From: Dipteris shenzhenensis
Lineage: Eukaryota; Polypodiophyta; Polypodiopsida; Gleicheniales
Strand: one strand, 5' to 3'
DNA: 64,000 bases
NCBI GenBank assembly: GCA_047967505.1
Contig: CM106538.1
Shown: positions 1 to 12,071 of the stretch, in pieces
Position numbering within the stretch: the first letter of the stretch is position 1
Layout of the letters: every line of letters starts with the position of its first letter
The notes under the pieces: model-generated
Seen by the model: only the letters and a program-made list of their open reading frames with translations
Databases searched by the model: none
Told to the model about the DNA's origin: nothing
Position numbers and translations under genes: made by a program

Positions 1-1
1 T

Positions 2-73
2 CCCGCTAGCGAAACTTTGGGCTCGTTTGAAACTACATCAGGAACAACGATGCCCACATTTGACTACAAATGA
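2..73 (+). CDS. possible last coding exon, C-terminus of an unrecognised protein
   Basis: From base 2 an open frame reads PASETLGSF, then ETTSGTTMPTFDYK and a TGA stop at 71-73. The composition (Ser/Thr-rich, charged, no low-complexity bias) looks like a protein C-terminus, and the AT-richer DNA that follows would fit a 3' UTR. I do not recognise the family. The frame is only 23 codons and is cut by the window edge, so chance is a real alternative. Confidence 0.2.
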   Translation, partial: PASETLGSFETTSGTTMPTFDYK

Positions 74-988
74 ACATGTTAGACCATCGGGCTGAAAATG
101 TAAGTTGGCCCTTAATTCGAATTCACAAGTTCAAATTGGGTTATCGTCAGTTTTCTCCTCCATCTCTGAGGTTCTCACAGTTAGAGTGGGGCTCAAGGTT
201 CTCTGAGTTCGGCTGGAATTTGTCGGAACTAGTTAAGTGTTCCACAGGATTATTCCAGGAACGCGCTCTCAAAATTGACGCCCAGACAGCTGAACTCTGC
301 TTGCTACGAGAATGGCAACAAATAAGCTATCTATCTGGGATCGCCATATGCCTTTGGGAATGATGTGATATTATTTCCTCTTGATGTGACCATTGACTTT
401 TATGACTCTGCAGTAAGTGCCTATGTTGTCTGCTCTGTGCTCTACCTTGATTGGTTTTGTTTGAGTCATTGCATTACTTCTTTTCGGAAGCATGATGTCA
501 TTAATCTTACATGACAATAGAGGCTAAAAAGGCAGTCCTTTTTACAGCTCTGTAACACCTTTATTGCACACTGATGAAATGTCTTGTGCCGTTTTAGTTG
601 ATGGGAAGACATCTGCACCTTGAGAATTTTGGGTATGAGCTTGTTTTTGCTGTTAAAGAGGCCCATTTTGACACTATCTTTTCTGTCTTTTCAGCAATAA
701 ACTGTGGATGTGTGTGATCTACTTTTAAGAGTAGGGAATAGCTGTAAATCTGCAAAACAGACATTTAATTAAAGATGAAGCTTCTCTTCCGTGGACTAAT
801 TTTGGTGTGTTTGTTCACATACTTGCGATTTATTTATGTGCTCCGTTTGGTTTATGTCAGATGGCAGCCACTAGTTTCCAGGCTCTCTGGGATTAGATTT
901 TTGAGAGCTTGGTTATTTTCTGGGCTCATCAGGTTGGCTTTTGTGATGAAACTTTCATGGATTATGACCACATTGAAATCTTTGAAAT
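74..988. other. anonymous DNA, no supported gene
   Basis: Mixed-composition DNA with only short scattered ORFs and no recognisable domain. If the open frame ending at 73 is a real terminal exon, the first part would be its 3' UTR. I see no clear poly(A) signal. Confidence 0.3.
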
Positions 989-1001
989 CCCCCCCCCCCC
1001 C

Positions 1002-1052
<51 letters not shown>
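989..1052. repeat. compound microsatellite (C)n-(TC)n
   Basis: A run of about 15 C followed by about 24 TC units. Apparent Ser/Leu and Arg/Glu ORFs across it are repeat artefacts. Confidence 0.95.
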
Positions 1053-1053
<1 letters not shown>

Positions 1054-2072
1054 ACTGAAATATCTTGAGTCTGAACACAATTGCCTTATTGATTGGGATT
1101 GTACCTGGAGTCTGCAGGTTTTGTCACGATGAGTAGGTTGCAGTAGACCTAGCAACACAGTAATGGCAGAAGCTGCAGGCTTGCAGTGGATTTTGCAGAC
1201 AGGGCTAGTGCCTATTTAAAGGCCTTATAGGGAGCAGCAGGGAGGTCGGCAGGTGCCCGGCTGACGTAGACCAGGTCGTGCTGCACAGAGACTTGGTCAG
1301 CCTGCAGTAGGGTCATTACTGACCCTTGTTGGCCGACTCAATAGGCTGTCCACAGGAGGGGACCAGGCCCCTCTACACCTTAAAAAAGGTGATTAATTGC
1401 CATTCACTGCAGGAAGGAGAGGGAGTGAGCACATAGCTTTATTCAGTTCAGTATTTCAGTGTCTTGACTGGAGTTTCCCCAGCACCTTGCTGGATGTTTG
1501 TGGCTTTTCTCTGAGCAGTTTTTCCTGCATCTGTGAACGATTATAATCTGAGTCCTCTCTATCTCTTCTCTTCCAGATTTGCAATTTACTGCGGTCCATC
1601 TGTGAGTGCATCCGTATGCCAGATCTGAGAGTCTTTATCCTGATTCTAGTATATCTGCTGCAAGGGTTTGCTACAATAAGCATTCTCTATTTCTGTCAGA
1701 GCCACAGGTGGAACTCTCGTGATAATTTACTCCTTCCACTCTCGAAGGTACCCTATTTCATGTGCTAATTCGGTTGCTACAACATATTCTATTTTCTCCT
1801 TCTGTGATTGCAGAAGTGATGACCCCTCATAGGTTGGTCAATTGGAAAGAGAGCGAAGTACATAAAGAGTGAGCTGAACAGGGTACCTAATATGAGGCTT
1901 GACACATGCTCTCTAGGACTATTTTCTCTTTCTGAGACGTCGATTGCAAATATCTCCACCTTGTCCCAAAATCATCTTAGAATAAATAAAACTCTAATCA
2001 GAGTCGAGAAACAAAAGTTATTAAATCGCTTCCTTGCAGCACTAGAGCGTCAAAGAGTGCCTTCAAGAGTAC
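1053..2072. other. anonymous DNA with a GC-richer patch near 1180-1380
   Basis: No coding domain recognised. A TATTTAAA-like motif near 1213 precedes a GC-rich stretch (1220-1375) that resembles the R/U5 part of an LTR or a promoter-proximal region, but no paired copy or primer site was seen. Treat as unclassified. Confidence 0.3.
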
Positions 2073-2159
2073 TGACTTTTGTGGAAAGGATGGTTGTTGG
2101 TTATTGAGTATTGTTTTATTGACTTTTGTGGAAAGGATGGTTGTTGGTTGTTGAGTATT
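2073..2159. repeat. tandem duplication, period 47 bp
   Basis: The segment TGACTTTTGTGGAAAGGATG and the bases that follow occur at 2073 and again at 2120, nearly identical, ending in GAGTATT both times. A simple recent tandem duplication. Confidence 0.85.
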
Positions 2160-3559
2160 ATTTGAAGTTGTGGATGAAGCTTAGTATGGTCATGGCCTCA
2201 TTTAATGAGACCAATACTTAGAGAATTAAAGCCAATGTCTCATAGAAGTTGGCAAACTAAATCTGGATTGCTTGTACCCTGAGTGCTTTGCTTGAAATCT
2301 TCATTTGATTTTGATATGCTTTTCAATTCTTGCTCGATTTTTTAAACTTCTGGATTAAGTGTATGTATCTTTGTGTCCCAATGGGTTCCCTAGGTATCAT
2401 ATTAAATTTTGGTTGCATCCTATAATGTGGAGGAGCGATCAAGTATTCTAGCTTCTTTCTCCTCCCTTCTGGATGTGGTTCAAGCTTGTTGACTAGGGCA
2501 ACATTGAAATAATTTATATTTTTTCTAAATCCTTGAATGGTACTTCCACCCTCCTCTAGATTTTATCTTTGTGTACTTTGCCAAATATCTTGAATGGGAT
2601 TTGTTGCATCAGGATTTGAGCAAGTCAGCTTGCTTTCTCTATCGTGTCTCTCTTGGATGTCTATATAGGATCATCCTCACCCCTAAGATGGTCAGGGAGT
2701 GCAAACATTCTTGTGCTAAAATATGGGATTGTTTGAGGACAAGCATTGTTCATGGGAGAAGATAGGTTCAAGGGAGAGGGTTAAGTGGTTGGCTCTACGA
2801 AAATCACAAGGGGGATGGCTTGGAGAAGACAAAAAATGGGATGGGTTTTGAGAGTTTGGCTAACAAGGGGAAAATAATTCCTTGATAAAGGATATGATGG
2901 TTATGGAAAAATATTGGGAGTCAAGGGATTGGTATTTTTGAAATTAATGAATGAGGTGGAAATGGCTAGGGGCCATGCGTGAAGAAACATGGTAGGAATA
3001 TTTATTGGCTTTCATCTCCTAGAAGTGGTGAGGAGAAGCCGAGAGGGATAAAAAGACATCATGATGGAGGTCAGTAGGTATGGGGAAGGTTGGAGGTGAG
3101 GTTATCTACATGTTTATCAGACACATGCTTCTCTATGAGTACTAAAACTTTAAGCTTCAATGCCAAATTGGCATATGATATTGTATATGTTGGATGTAGG
3201 TGATGCCTTTAGAGTAGAGGTATCAATGAATGAGTTGCCCTTAGGAAAGGACTACCCTCATGAGGCGTACATACATTGTGAAGACACGGTGATTGATCTT
3301 TAGAATTTGTGTGCATTGCAAAGCAAAAGGCGTTCTTGTCATAGCTCCAAGAGCATTCTCTCTAGTTGATTTATCCGAGTTTGAAAGTCGGCAAGTTTAG
3401 GATCTTTATTTGTTGCAATTTCCATTGCACTGAAACCTTGATCTCCAAGTGATCTTTACTAATCAAGATGCTAATGATCTTGTGGTATAAACCTATAACT
3501 ACTAGTGTCATATCTTGTCCCCTCTGGCTTTGGGGTTCTTACCTCTTTTCTTTGTACTT
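2160..3559. other. anonymous decayed DNA
   Basis: AT-rich sequence with short ORFs only. The 64-codon frame at 2571-2765 shows no recognised domain. Probably old transposon sequence beyond recognition. Confidence 0.3.
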
Positions 3560-4130
3560 GTCATGCAATGACTTATATTTCTCTTTTAGAATTTTGACTT
3601 GCTATATGCTTTGACCTATTAGTGCTCACAAATTCTCACTTGTAATTCTAGCATTTGCATCAATTGGTTCATGTGTCTTTCCTCCAATTTTACATTTTTC
3701 AATGATGATTCTATTAATTGGTCTTTTGTTGCATTTAGCTCTTGTTGCATTCGATTGTCTTTCGCCTTGAAGCTCTCGTTAAATTCTTGGGTTTTTTCTA
3801 CTTACTTTCGTCTGAATTCTTCCAAGTTGGCTATGATTTCCTTTACATGAATGAGTTATGCTTATTGAGTCTCATACAAACTTTGAAGCTCTTCTTGAGA
3901 TGATTTTTCAATTTCCTTATGCAATTTTGTAGCTCTAGTAGACTTGTTGTGGCTATTTTTTCAATTTGTTGGCTTTGTTCTAGTAATTGCTACAGACACA
4001 CTATTTCCAAATTTTTGTTTATAAACTTTGCTCTCAAATTTGAATTTTTCCTTAACTACTTGAAGCCTTTCTTAGACCACGAGAATTGTTGGTTTTTCTT
4101 ATTCCATTTGTTGTTCCTCCATGCTTAAAC
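3560..4130 (-). pseudogene. decayed coiled-coil-like reading frame
   Basis: Read on the minus strand, parts of this stretch give charged, Gln/Glu/Lys-rich peptides such as SSQEELQSLYETQ, KEIIANLEEFRRK and EKTQEFNESFKAKDNRMQQE, with roughly heptad-spaced Leu/Ile, interrupted by stops. That pattern suggests a former coiled-coil protein. Gag-like or transposon accessory proteins are common sources in plant repeats. I see no zinc knuckle or other diagnostic motif, so the family is unknown. Confidence 0.3.
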
Positions 4131-5369
4131 TATGGGTGTCTTTGTTGATAACGTTGATAGAGTTCAGATCCATGGGTCCATGGTGCATGTGTGTGTGTAG
4201 TATCATTTATTTGTACTAGCTCAGCTACCTATGGTGTTTATTGTGTTGTGAGGATAAGATTGAAGCATTCATTGCATTTGTAATTGTGAGAATTATTGAG
4301 GAACCTATTGGTATCATATCCATTTCCAATTGTCCTCTTGTTCCATGGATCATTTGGTTTGTCTTTGTCTCTTTTAGCACTTACGACAGGTAAGAGTTCT
4401 TTTTGTAGCAACAATATCTTTCTATGCAATTCATCTTATGTACTTGAGGATGTTCCTTTTCAACTATAATTGGAATTATTAACTTTATGGGATTGTCTAC
4501 CCTATGTTTATTATTATCGTATGTTAAGGATGTTAGTCCCAAATTATTAAGTGATCTACAAGTGACCTTGTTTCTGAAGTGCTTTCTTCTTGTCCCAATT
4601 ATAATCAATGATTACCAACAATAACTGTGGGACAAAGTTTGGCAAGGTTTGTATAATATCATTAGTGTAGCAATGTGTTGTGACCAATGTGCTCTTTGAG
4701 ATTAGTCTAGCATGTGATGTGACCAAACTTGTACCTTTCCCTTTGCCAAGAGCCAGATAGTACAAAGCTTAACGAATTCCTACTTGCTACCCAACATACG
4801 AGTTACATTGGCCATGAATTTTAGTTTAACAAAGAGTTTTACCTTTGAGGTTCCTAGAGAGCATGCCATCATTTCTAGCTTTTGTTCCAAGTGGAACAAC
4901 TTTTGAATATCTACAAACTTTGTTTTATTTTTCCTAGTACTTATCGTTGGTGTCGGAAAGGCATCCCAATGGGTTTCTCATGCTTATTGTAACCTCTACT
5001 TTTATGCCTCTACTTTTATGGTATAAATGCCAATTTGTCTATCGTCTAGCTTTCCTTGAAAGGTAGGATTTACTTACAAAATTTTCTAATACCTATAAAT
5101 ACATTGATGATACACTAATCAACTTTGTGTACCTATGTAGAACTTAAATTTTGTTGCAATACCTATAGATTCACTATGCACACATCAATTCTTAGATCCA
5201 TCCCAACTTAGAAATAAGGCCAATCCTTCTTTGATCCACTCCCTTGATTTGGTTTCAATAAAAAAGGAATCCATTGAAGAGCTTCATCTAGGAGATGTAA
5301 AATTCTCCACTAAAGTGTCCATTTGCATTTCCTTATGAGTCTGTCAAAAGATTATGAAACCAAAACAAA
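4131..5369. other. anonymous AT-rich DNA
   Basis: Only short ORFs on both strands, none with a recognisable domain. No clear repeats. Confidence 0.3.
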
Positions 5370-5475
5370 CACACGTGTGCGTGCGTGCACGCATGCTCAT
5401 GATACATCCATGGCGCACGTATACGTGCGCGCACACACACACATGAATGCACACACGCATGCATGCACATGATAC
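5370..5475. repeat. alternating purine-pyrimidine tract with internal repeat
   Basis: CACGTGTGCGTGCGTGCACG-like DNA followed by GTGCGCGCACACACACAC and GCATGCATGCACATG. The phrase CATGATACATCCATGG occurs twice (near 5398 and 5468). Long alternating purine-pyrimidine DNA rich in CG and CA steps is the classical Z-DNA-prone composition. Confidence 0.75.
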
Positions 5476-6457
5476 ATCCATGGTACTTTATGGACATGTA
5501 TAAGTTTGGGATAAGTTTCTTTCTTTTTTTGAAGTAAAATCCTAATGGAGCGTGGATAAACTAAGATTCATTGAAAAGGATATGTGAAAGGGTGATTGCT
5601 TGATTAAATTCTAATATCAAAGAGTTACCTCTCTATTGACTCCATAATCCAACTAATTGGTGAGAAGAATAGACACATTTCTATTTTCCTCAACTAGCTC
5701 TCAAGGGGACTTCCATTCTTAAGTCCAAGGAGATGTTGCCTTAGAAATGGGCCATGTATGTGCTATCTTGAAGATATAGATTATTTTGAGAAAACAAAGA
5801 GATATAGCTATGGTAGAGAGCTTTTAAAAAGATAGCTTAAGAAACCGAAAAGGTAGAGAGAGCTTGGAATAAGGTACAAGCAACTTATCTATGCACTAAT
5901 TAAAGAGTGAAAAGGTATGGTGCCCTAAGTTGGACAAAAATAAAGCATGAGAATGAAAGTGAAACTTTAGATGGTAATCTGTACTTTTTAGACAGCACAT
6001 CTCCTAAGAGTTTATGTAAGGATGTCTTCTAAGAGTCTATGGTGACCTCTGCTTGATCGAAGGGATGCTTGCTATAAGAGTTGAAACAAGAGCACTAGAC
6101 ATGTCATGCTCATTCATGAAGTTCTTTTAATGGAGTCTTTGTATTGAATTGTATGCTATGCTGTATCTTCATTGGACCAACGTATGGGCTATCATACTCA
6201 AACAAGATCAATAAATAGCACATTGAGAACCTCGACTATGGGAAGAGATTGTGCCACATAGAGAGCAAGTGGGCAAAGTTCAAAGATAAGCCTTGCCAAT
6301 TATACCTTTGATTGGCTGTGGATGATAGAATTCCTTTTGTATTCCAAAAAGATCTCAGTCTCCATGTCCGATGATAGATTTGAGTTACGATATACCTCTA
6401 TGGCCTACTATAATGAAGGGACATCTCATGTTGGTCCTAATAAGGAAAAGAATGTGT
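5476..6457. other. anonymous DNA
   Basis: No coding domain recognised and no repeat seen by eye, other than that its right end leads into the dispersed repeat at 6458. Confidence 0.3.
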
Positions 6458-6528
6458 ATCTTGCACAATTCGTGGATAGGCTTTAAGCTTTGTGGAATGG
6501 GACTCAAGTGTATGATATTTCATGACCC

Positions 6529-6530
<2 letters not shown>
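6458..6530 (+). repeat. dispersed GT-linked repeat, copy 1 (short)
   Basis: The segment starting TTGCACAATTCGTGGATAGG and ending TATTTCATGACCCATT recurs at ~9437 and ~22670. In this copy the (GT)n microsatellite follows the segment. In the other two it precedes it, and a further ~150 bp are shared downstream there. Confidence 0.85.

Positions 6531-6568
<38 letters not shown>
6531..6568. repeat. (TG)n microsatellite
   Basis: About 19 uninterrupted TG units, directly attached to copy 1 of the dispersed repeat. Confidence 0.95.
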
Positions 6569-6570
<2 letters not shown>

Positions 6571-6949
6571 GGATTTGACAACACCCCTATTACATAGTGA
6601 AAACACAAAAGAGTGAAGCTAGACAATGGAATAGGACTAATTGAATTAACGAAAAAGTTTGTACAAGGCGGTGAATCCCTGTTTATAAAGGAAACCAATG
6701 GTGGGTCATTTTGTAGAGATGACTGTGGAAACTATATAGAAGTTGAGCTTGGATACCTGCCACCATCCAACAAGCAAAATAGTAAGAACCAATTTTAACT
6801 TTAGTTGGGAAGAAAGGTGTCATAAACACCCCTCCCTTGTTATCGGAGTCACAATAAAAGTTACATTTAGTCATAAAGTTATCAAGCTTAATGTAAATAC
6901 AACATTGTTTGGGTAGAGGAATGAGTTTAGAGCTTGTAGAGAGAGAAAT
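6569..6949. other. anonymous DNA between GT repeat and purine-rich tract
   Basis: Short ORFs only, for example 6613-6798 on the plus strand. No domain recognised. Confidence 0.3.
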
Positions 6950-9257
6950 ATTGACACTTTGTAGAAGGGGGGTGGGTAAGAAGCATGTGGAAGTGGAGGG
7001 GATGGAAGAAGTGTGGAGGAGCAGTGATGCTAGCAGGTGTAGTTATTAAACAACCAAGCCAAATTGAGTTAAAACTAGAGGGAAATTTGATAGAAAGAAA
7101 AAAGGGGGGAAAGGGGGGGGGGCGAGAAGGGGGAATTAATGTAAAAAGATGTGGAGGGAAATAAAACTAATGAAGATGGAAGCGTAATTGTACGGGTAAT
7201 TAAGAAGAAAGGAATTTAAACAAAGGGAGGGGGTTAGAAGAGGAGAATATAAGTGATAAATATTCTAAATACAGGTAAGCCAAGAAGAAAAAATATAGAG
7301 ATTTGGATTTGGATGACAACCCACGATACAAGAGATTAAGGAGAGGTGGGGGGTTTTCGAAGTGTGGGGAAATTAATGAAAGTTACAAGATCATAGAAAA
7401 GGGGGAGGTTTAGAGGAGGAAAATAACAGACATGAAAATGTTAGTTTTGAGGGGAGAGATTAGAGGAGGTGGGGCATGAAAAGTAAAGGGAAATAACGGA
7501 GTGAATAGCAAAGAGAGAGAGGATTAAAAAAAGGTTAAATGGAGCTAAAGGGAATAAATGATGCTAAATGGTAGATGGAGTTTAAAATAAATTAGTGAAT
7601 AGCTAAAGGGAGATAAGGGGGGGGGGGGGCCGCAGATTAGACATAAGTATATTGAGAGGGGGGAATTTAGACAAAGAGGAAAAGACCAAAGAGGGGAGGA
7701 GTGTGGATTAAAAAGAGGAGGGGTGGGGTGTTTAATATAATGCAATAAGAGATGAAGAGGAACCTGTGACTCCGTAAATCCATAACTAAGTGAGGGTGTA
7801 AGGGTAGATGGAGGTGGAAGACCACGGGATCAGCAAAGGAGGGAGGCACAGTCTCATTGACTATACATGGAAGGCGCTTGTGATGATGGCACCACAGAGG
7901 GGTTAGGACTTAGGAGGCAGAGGTGAAAAGTTACAATAGCACTGCTAGCGCAAGAGACAGAGGAGGAGAAAGTGTACAATGGTACGGGGAGAGGGGGAGA
8001 TTATCGTGCAGAGGGGGAGATAGTGGCTCGAGCCTCGAGTGGTTTGTGGAGCACAGCAGTCAAGGAGGTGGTAGGTATGGTAGAAATTCATTGTGGGGGA
8101 ATCGATAAGCAAGCATCAGCACTGCACGGGGGCTGTCAAAACATGATGATTATAGTGCGAGGGCAGAGAACTAGGAGAGAGGCTTAGTAGGGTAGAGGTA
8201 GGAGGGGGTGTAGGCAGACGGGGTTCCTTTATATAGTACACAAAGCAATCGGGTTTAATGAGAGGGAGTAGGTGGGGAGATCGAGGGATAAGCGAGTGAA
8301 CTATGAGGGGCATGGAAACCAAAGGTCAGGGGGGTCAAAGAAGTAAATGTGGAAAAAATTGAGTGCAGTAGAGCCGAGGGGGGTTAATTAAAAGGTTAAG
8401 TGGGAATTAAACTAAAAAAGGGGGCTAAGTTGGCGAGATAGGAATTAGTTTGGGGTAGTTAGAGAATAATTAGAGTGCAAGTTAGTTAGGGAGAGAAGGG
8501 GGGCTTAGTTAGTGAAAGCGAAGTTAGGAAAAAGTAAATAAATTAAAGAAAAAATGAAAAATGAAAATTTAAGGAAGTATTAGTAAGAAAATAGTAATCA
8601 GGAGTGGAAATCTCATGGAAGTTCATGGGAGGAGTAGTCGGGAGTGGAAAGCTCATGGAGGTTCATGGGAGGGGGGGAATTTTAGTTAGGGAGAAGAAAT
8701 AGGGAAAAATGTGGGAGAAGTAAATAGGGAGAAAGAGAGAAATTTGGAAGAAATAGGGTAAAGTAGGAAAAATAGTAGAGGTAAGAAAACTAGGCAAAAT
8801 TTAGGAAATGGGAAAAGTTAGGAAATTCGGAGGAAGAAAAGTAGTAGAAATTAGAAAAAATAGAAAGAACGTGGAAAAAATTAAGGGAAATTGGAGAAAA
8901 ATACTGAAAACTAGGAGAAGAGGGGAGGAAAGGTAAAATATGAAAAATTAGGATAAAATTTTAGGAAGAAAATTAGGTAGGAAAAAATGGAGAAAACTAA
9001 GTTTTAAAAAGGAAAAAATTAAAGGAAATTAGGAAAAAGTAGGGAAAATTAAAAGGGAGAAAATAAGGGAATTTAGGGGGAGGGATGGAAGGAAATAGTT
9101 AGGGAATTAAGGAAAGATTAGGAAAATGAGGGTAAACATGGAAAAAGTAGGTAAATAGGGAATTTAGGAGAAAGAAAGGGGAGAGAAGTGTAGAGAAAGA
9201 GTGAGGGAGCAATTTTGGAGAGAGAGAGCGAGAGTGAGTGAGTGAGAGGGAGAGAGA

Positions 9258-9310
<53 letters not shown>

Positions 9311-9330
9311 GGGGGGGAAGGTAGTTAAAA
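6950..9330 (+). repeat. long purine-rich, C-poor tract
   Basis: The plus strand is dominated by A and G for about 2.4 kb. It is densest at 8380-9330, where C is almost absent and degenerate words such as TTAGGGA, TTAGGAAA, GGGAGAAA and GTAGGAAAA recur without a fixed period. Short G runs occur near 7110-7125 and 7616-7629, and a 40-bp tandem duplication starts at 8601 and 8641. A milder less pure zone (7780-8330) contains ordinary sequence. No gene is supported. Long 'ORFs' on either strand are composition artefacts. Confidence 0.8.
9221..9307. repeat. (GA)n microsatellite
   Basis: Interrupted, then perfect, AG/GA repeat followed by a G run, at the end of the purine-rich tract. Confidence 0.9.
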
Positions 9331-9402
9331 AGGGTTTTCGAAGGATTATAAAGGGAAGAAAAGTAATTAGTATGGTCAAAAGGAAAAAAGGGTTAGTAAG
9401 TG

Positions 9403-9660
9403 TGCGTGCGTGCATGCATGTGTGTGTGTGTGTGTGTTGCACAATTCGTGGGATAGGCTTCAAGCTTTGTGGAATGGAACTCAAGTGTATGATATTTCAT
9501 GACCCATTATATATATGTGCATGACTATCTTGGGATATATGATTGTCCAAACATTATAATGATATGATATGATGTTTACCCTCTTTGTGGAGACTGCTTG
9601 GAGAGTTGCCATTTTGTGAATCTTCAAGAAGTGGTGTATGACATTTTAAGTTACATTGAC
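9403..9660 (+). repeat. dispersed GT-linked repeat, copy 2 with (GT)n
   Basis: A GTGCGTGCGTGCATGCATGT and (GT)n leader (9403-9436) runs directly into TTGCACAATTCGTGGGATAG and about 200 bp that match copy 3 at 22670-22875 closely, up to AAGAAGTGGTGTATGA. It is in direct orientation to copies 1 and 3. Confidence 0.85.
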
Positions 9661-11315
9661 AAATAAATATATATCTATATATATAAGGAGAGAGAGAGAG
9701 TTCCAAGCAAATGAGTAAAAAGGAAACCAAATGATTTCTAACTTAAGTAGGAAAAATGGTAGAGACTACAAGTAAATCTAGATGAAAAATGCATGTAGGG
9801 ATGAACAAAGCAAAGAGTCTTACAAGTGCCAATGAATATATAAATATACTTATAAAGAAATGTATAATAATAATATATAAAAGAGAGAAAGCGAATACAA
9901 AGGAATATAAAGGGCAAGTATCTAAAAAATAAAATCAAAAGAGACAAGTATAGATATAAGAGAAAAGAACCAAGGGAAGTCCTAAACATGGACTTTAGGA
10001 AAAATAGCTATATATATATATATATATATATAAAAGAGAGGGTCATATCATGAGAAAGACCAACAAGAAGACCTGAAACAAAGCGGGCAATATCAAAGAA
10101 AAACCAATATGAGCCGCTAAGGGCCTAGTGTGATCATTGACAGCAAGGGTAGAAGTACCGGTTACAAGAGTAGAGAACCCGCAAGAACACGGATAGATTC
10201 CTACACAGAGAAGGGTAAACAAAGAAAACTTGCATGCACTATCAAAGGGGCTTATCGTCCCTACAACCAATATATACAAATCTTTAATACATTGCTATAA
10301 GAGTGCCCAGATCCCGTAAATGTTTTGCAACTGCAATAGTGTACACTATCGAGGTTAAAGAAGAGTATTAGAAGACCGCAAGTAGACAACCAAAGCATCA
10401 TGAAAGCTAGCCAAGCTACGGGCTCAAACCTTAATAATATTCTTCATGAGTTATCACCCGCACCACTGAGAGGATGACTGTCAGATATTGAATAGGAAGG
10501 AGAGCTGGGGTAGCCAAGTCTAAGAACACAGGGAGCGAAGGCATAAGAAAAAGCCAAAATGATTATCAATAGAGCTACGTAAAAGGGAAAGTTATGTCGC
10601 CAAGCAAGAATGCAAAGGTTTAATAGTATATGCTAGGCATATGGGGTTTAGTAGGCTTAGGAGAAAAAGAAAGTGGCAATAAATCAAGAAGTGCGATAAG
10701 AACCAAACAAGCATGAGTGGTAGAGCGAGTGGCGAGGGGAGGTGGGCATGAAGATAGAAGGGTGTGGGGGGAGCAGGTTTAGTTTAGGGGAGTTAACAAA
10801 AACTCTATTATATATCAACTATAGATAAAGTTCTAAGACTTATAAACAAAATATTTAGTGTGTGGGGATAAAATTTAAAAGGTTTTTAGTATAAGGGAAC
10901 ATTTAGATAGGGACAAAGAATAAACTAACTGGGGGGGGCCCAAAAGCAAGTAACTGGAGAAATTGAAATTGTGTGTGTGAGTTTAATAAAAAGTAAAGGA
11001 TTGAAAAGTTTTATATTGTGTAAGTGTGGGGGGAAAATGTTTTATATGAGTTCAAAGGTATACTTGAGTTAGGGATAGGGGAAGTATAGATGCATATGAA
11101 TGTGTGGGTGTGTTTTGCCTACTAATTCTATCTTTCCTTTTTCTTTTCTTTCCTTTTCTCTTCTATTTTCTACTTTCTACTCCTCCATTCCGATACCACT
11201 TTCTTATGAATTCATGCATCCAGCATCCCTTCCTTTTTCTTTCATTGTAAGTATCAAGGTGCTTAGAAAAATAACCACAAGTAATTGGGATATTCTAATC
11301 CACCTTTTAAAATCA
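9661..11315. other. anonymous DNA, the insertion host of the copia element
   Basis: AT-rich sequence with small TA and GA repeats (for example 10008-10040). No coding domain recognised. The sequence is interrupted at 11316-11320 (TTAAG) by the copia element and resumes at 17735. Confidence 0.35.
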
Positions 11316-11320
11316 TTAAG

Positions 11321-12049
11321 TGTAAGAAAACAATACAACATCTGTGCTCAACAGATAACAGGATCTCGTATGCAAGAGAGAAAAGCAGATAGTCTGGAGA
11401 ATCAAAAATTTGATTACTGTAAAACTCATACAATAGATGGCACTGCCTCCGAGCTGTGCGCTCCTGTGTGCGAAGCTTTGATGGCGTGCTGGAAACAGTA
11501 GAGGACAGAGGCTGTGGATGCTAAGGAATCAGGGTTGCTATAGCCATTGATGATTATGGGCTTCACGGGCTTGCTCTTATATAGCCACCAGTCATAGTCG
11601 GTTAGACCCAATTGGGAGACCGACCTAGTCGGCCCAAAATGGCCGACTGGAGATCAGTCCCAAAATAGGCCACCGACCACATGTTAGAACTGTGGCATTG
11701 AATAGAGCAACTATCCTACGGTCTCCGTTCGGCCCAGACCCATCCGAGAATGTCTGGTGCTCCAAACAGGCCCCGCAACCCGAGAGTGGGCTGCCCTGAG
11801 AAATGCTCCATCTACCCTCAGTGCAGTCAGTCATGGGATGCCCTACCCGCACTTGCATGTAGCCTAGTTGGTAGTGTGCCAATGAAGCCGTCCAGCCATC
11901 AGGCCACACATGGCATCCATCTATTGTCCAAACCAGGACCTACTCGATAACATAGCCACTCAAATGCCTTCTCCTCATATGGGGGGCTTACAAGTAGAGC
12001 TAGCTGGTTCCCACATAGTTACACGAGAGTGGAGCATTGATATCTAACA
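11321..12049 (-). repeat. copia 3' LTR
   Basis: 729 bp, TG...CA ends. It is similar to the right LTR along its length but has about 36 bp near 11449-11485 that the other copy lacks. The first 121 bases show seven differences by eye. It contains the same TATA-like motif (reverse complement at 11576-11583). Confidence 0.92.
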
Positions 12050-12059
12050 CCCCCCCTCA
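12050..12059 (-). promoter_or_regulatory. copia polypurine tract
   Basis: On the minus strand TTGAGGGGGGG lies directly before the TG of the 3' LTR. This is the expected primer for plus-strand synthesis. Confidence 0.85.
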
Positions 12060-12071
12060 ATGTCCACCCGT

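Noticed and set aside
9164-9484. 106-codon minus-strand ORF with His/Thr and Ser/Leu runs
   Set aside because: It arises from the (GA)n and (GT)n repeats and has no family features.
11426-11950. Several overlapping ORFs on both strands, considered as a small gene
   Set aside because: They lie wholly inside the copia LTR and similar ones appear in the other LTR (17019-17732).
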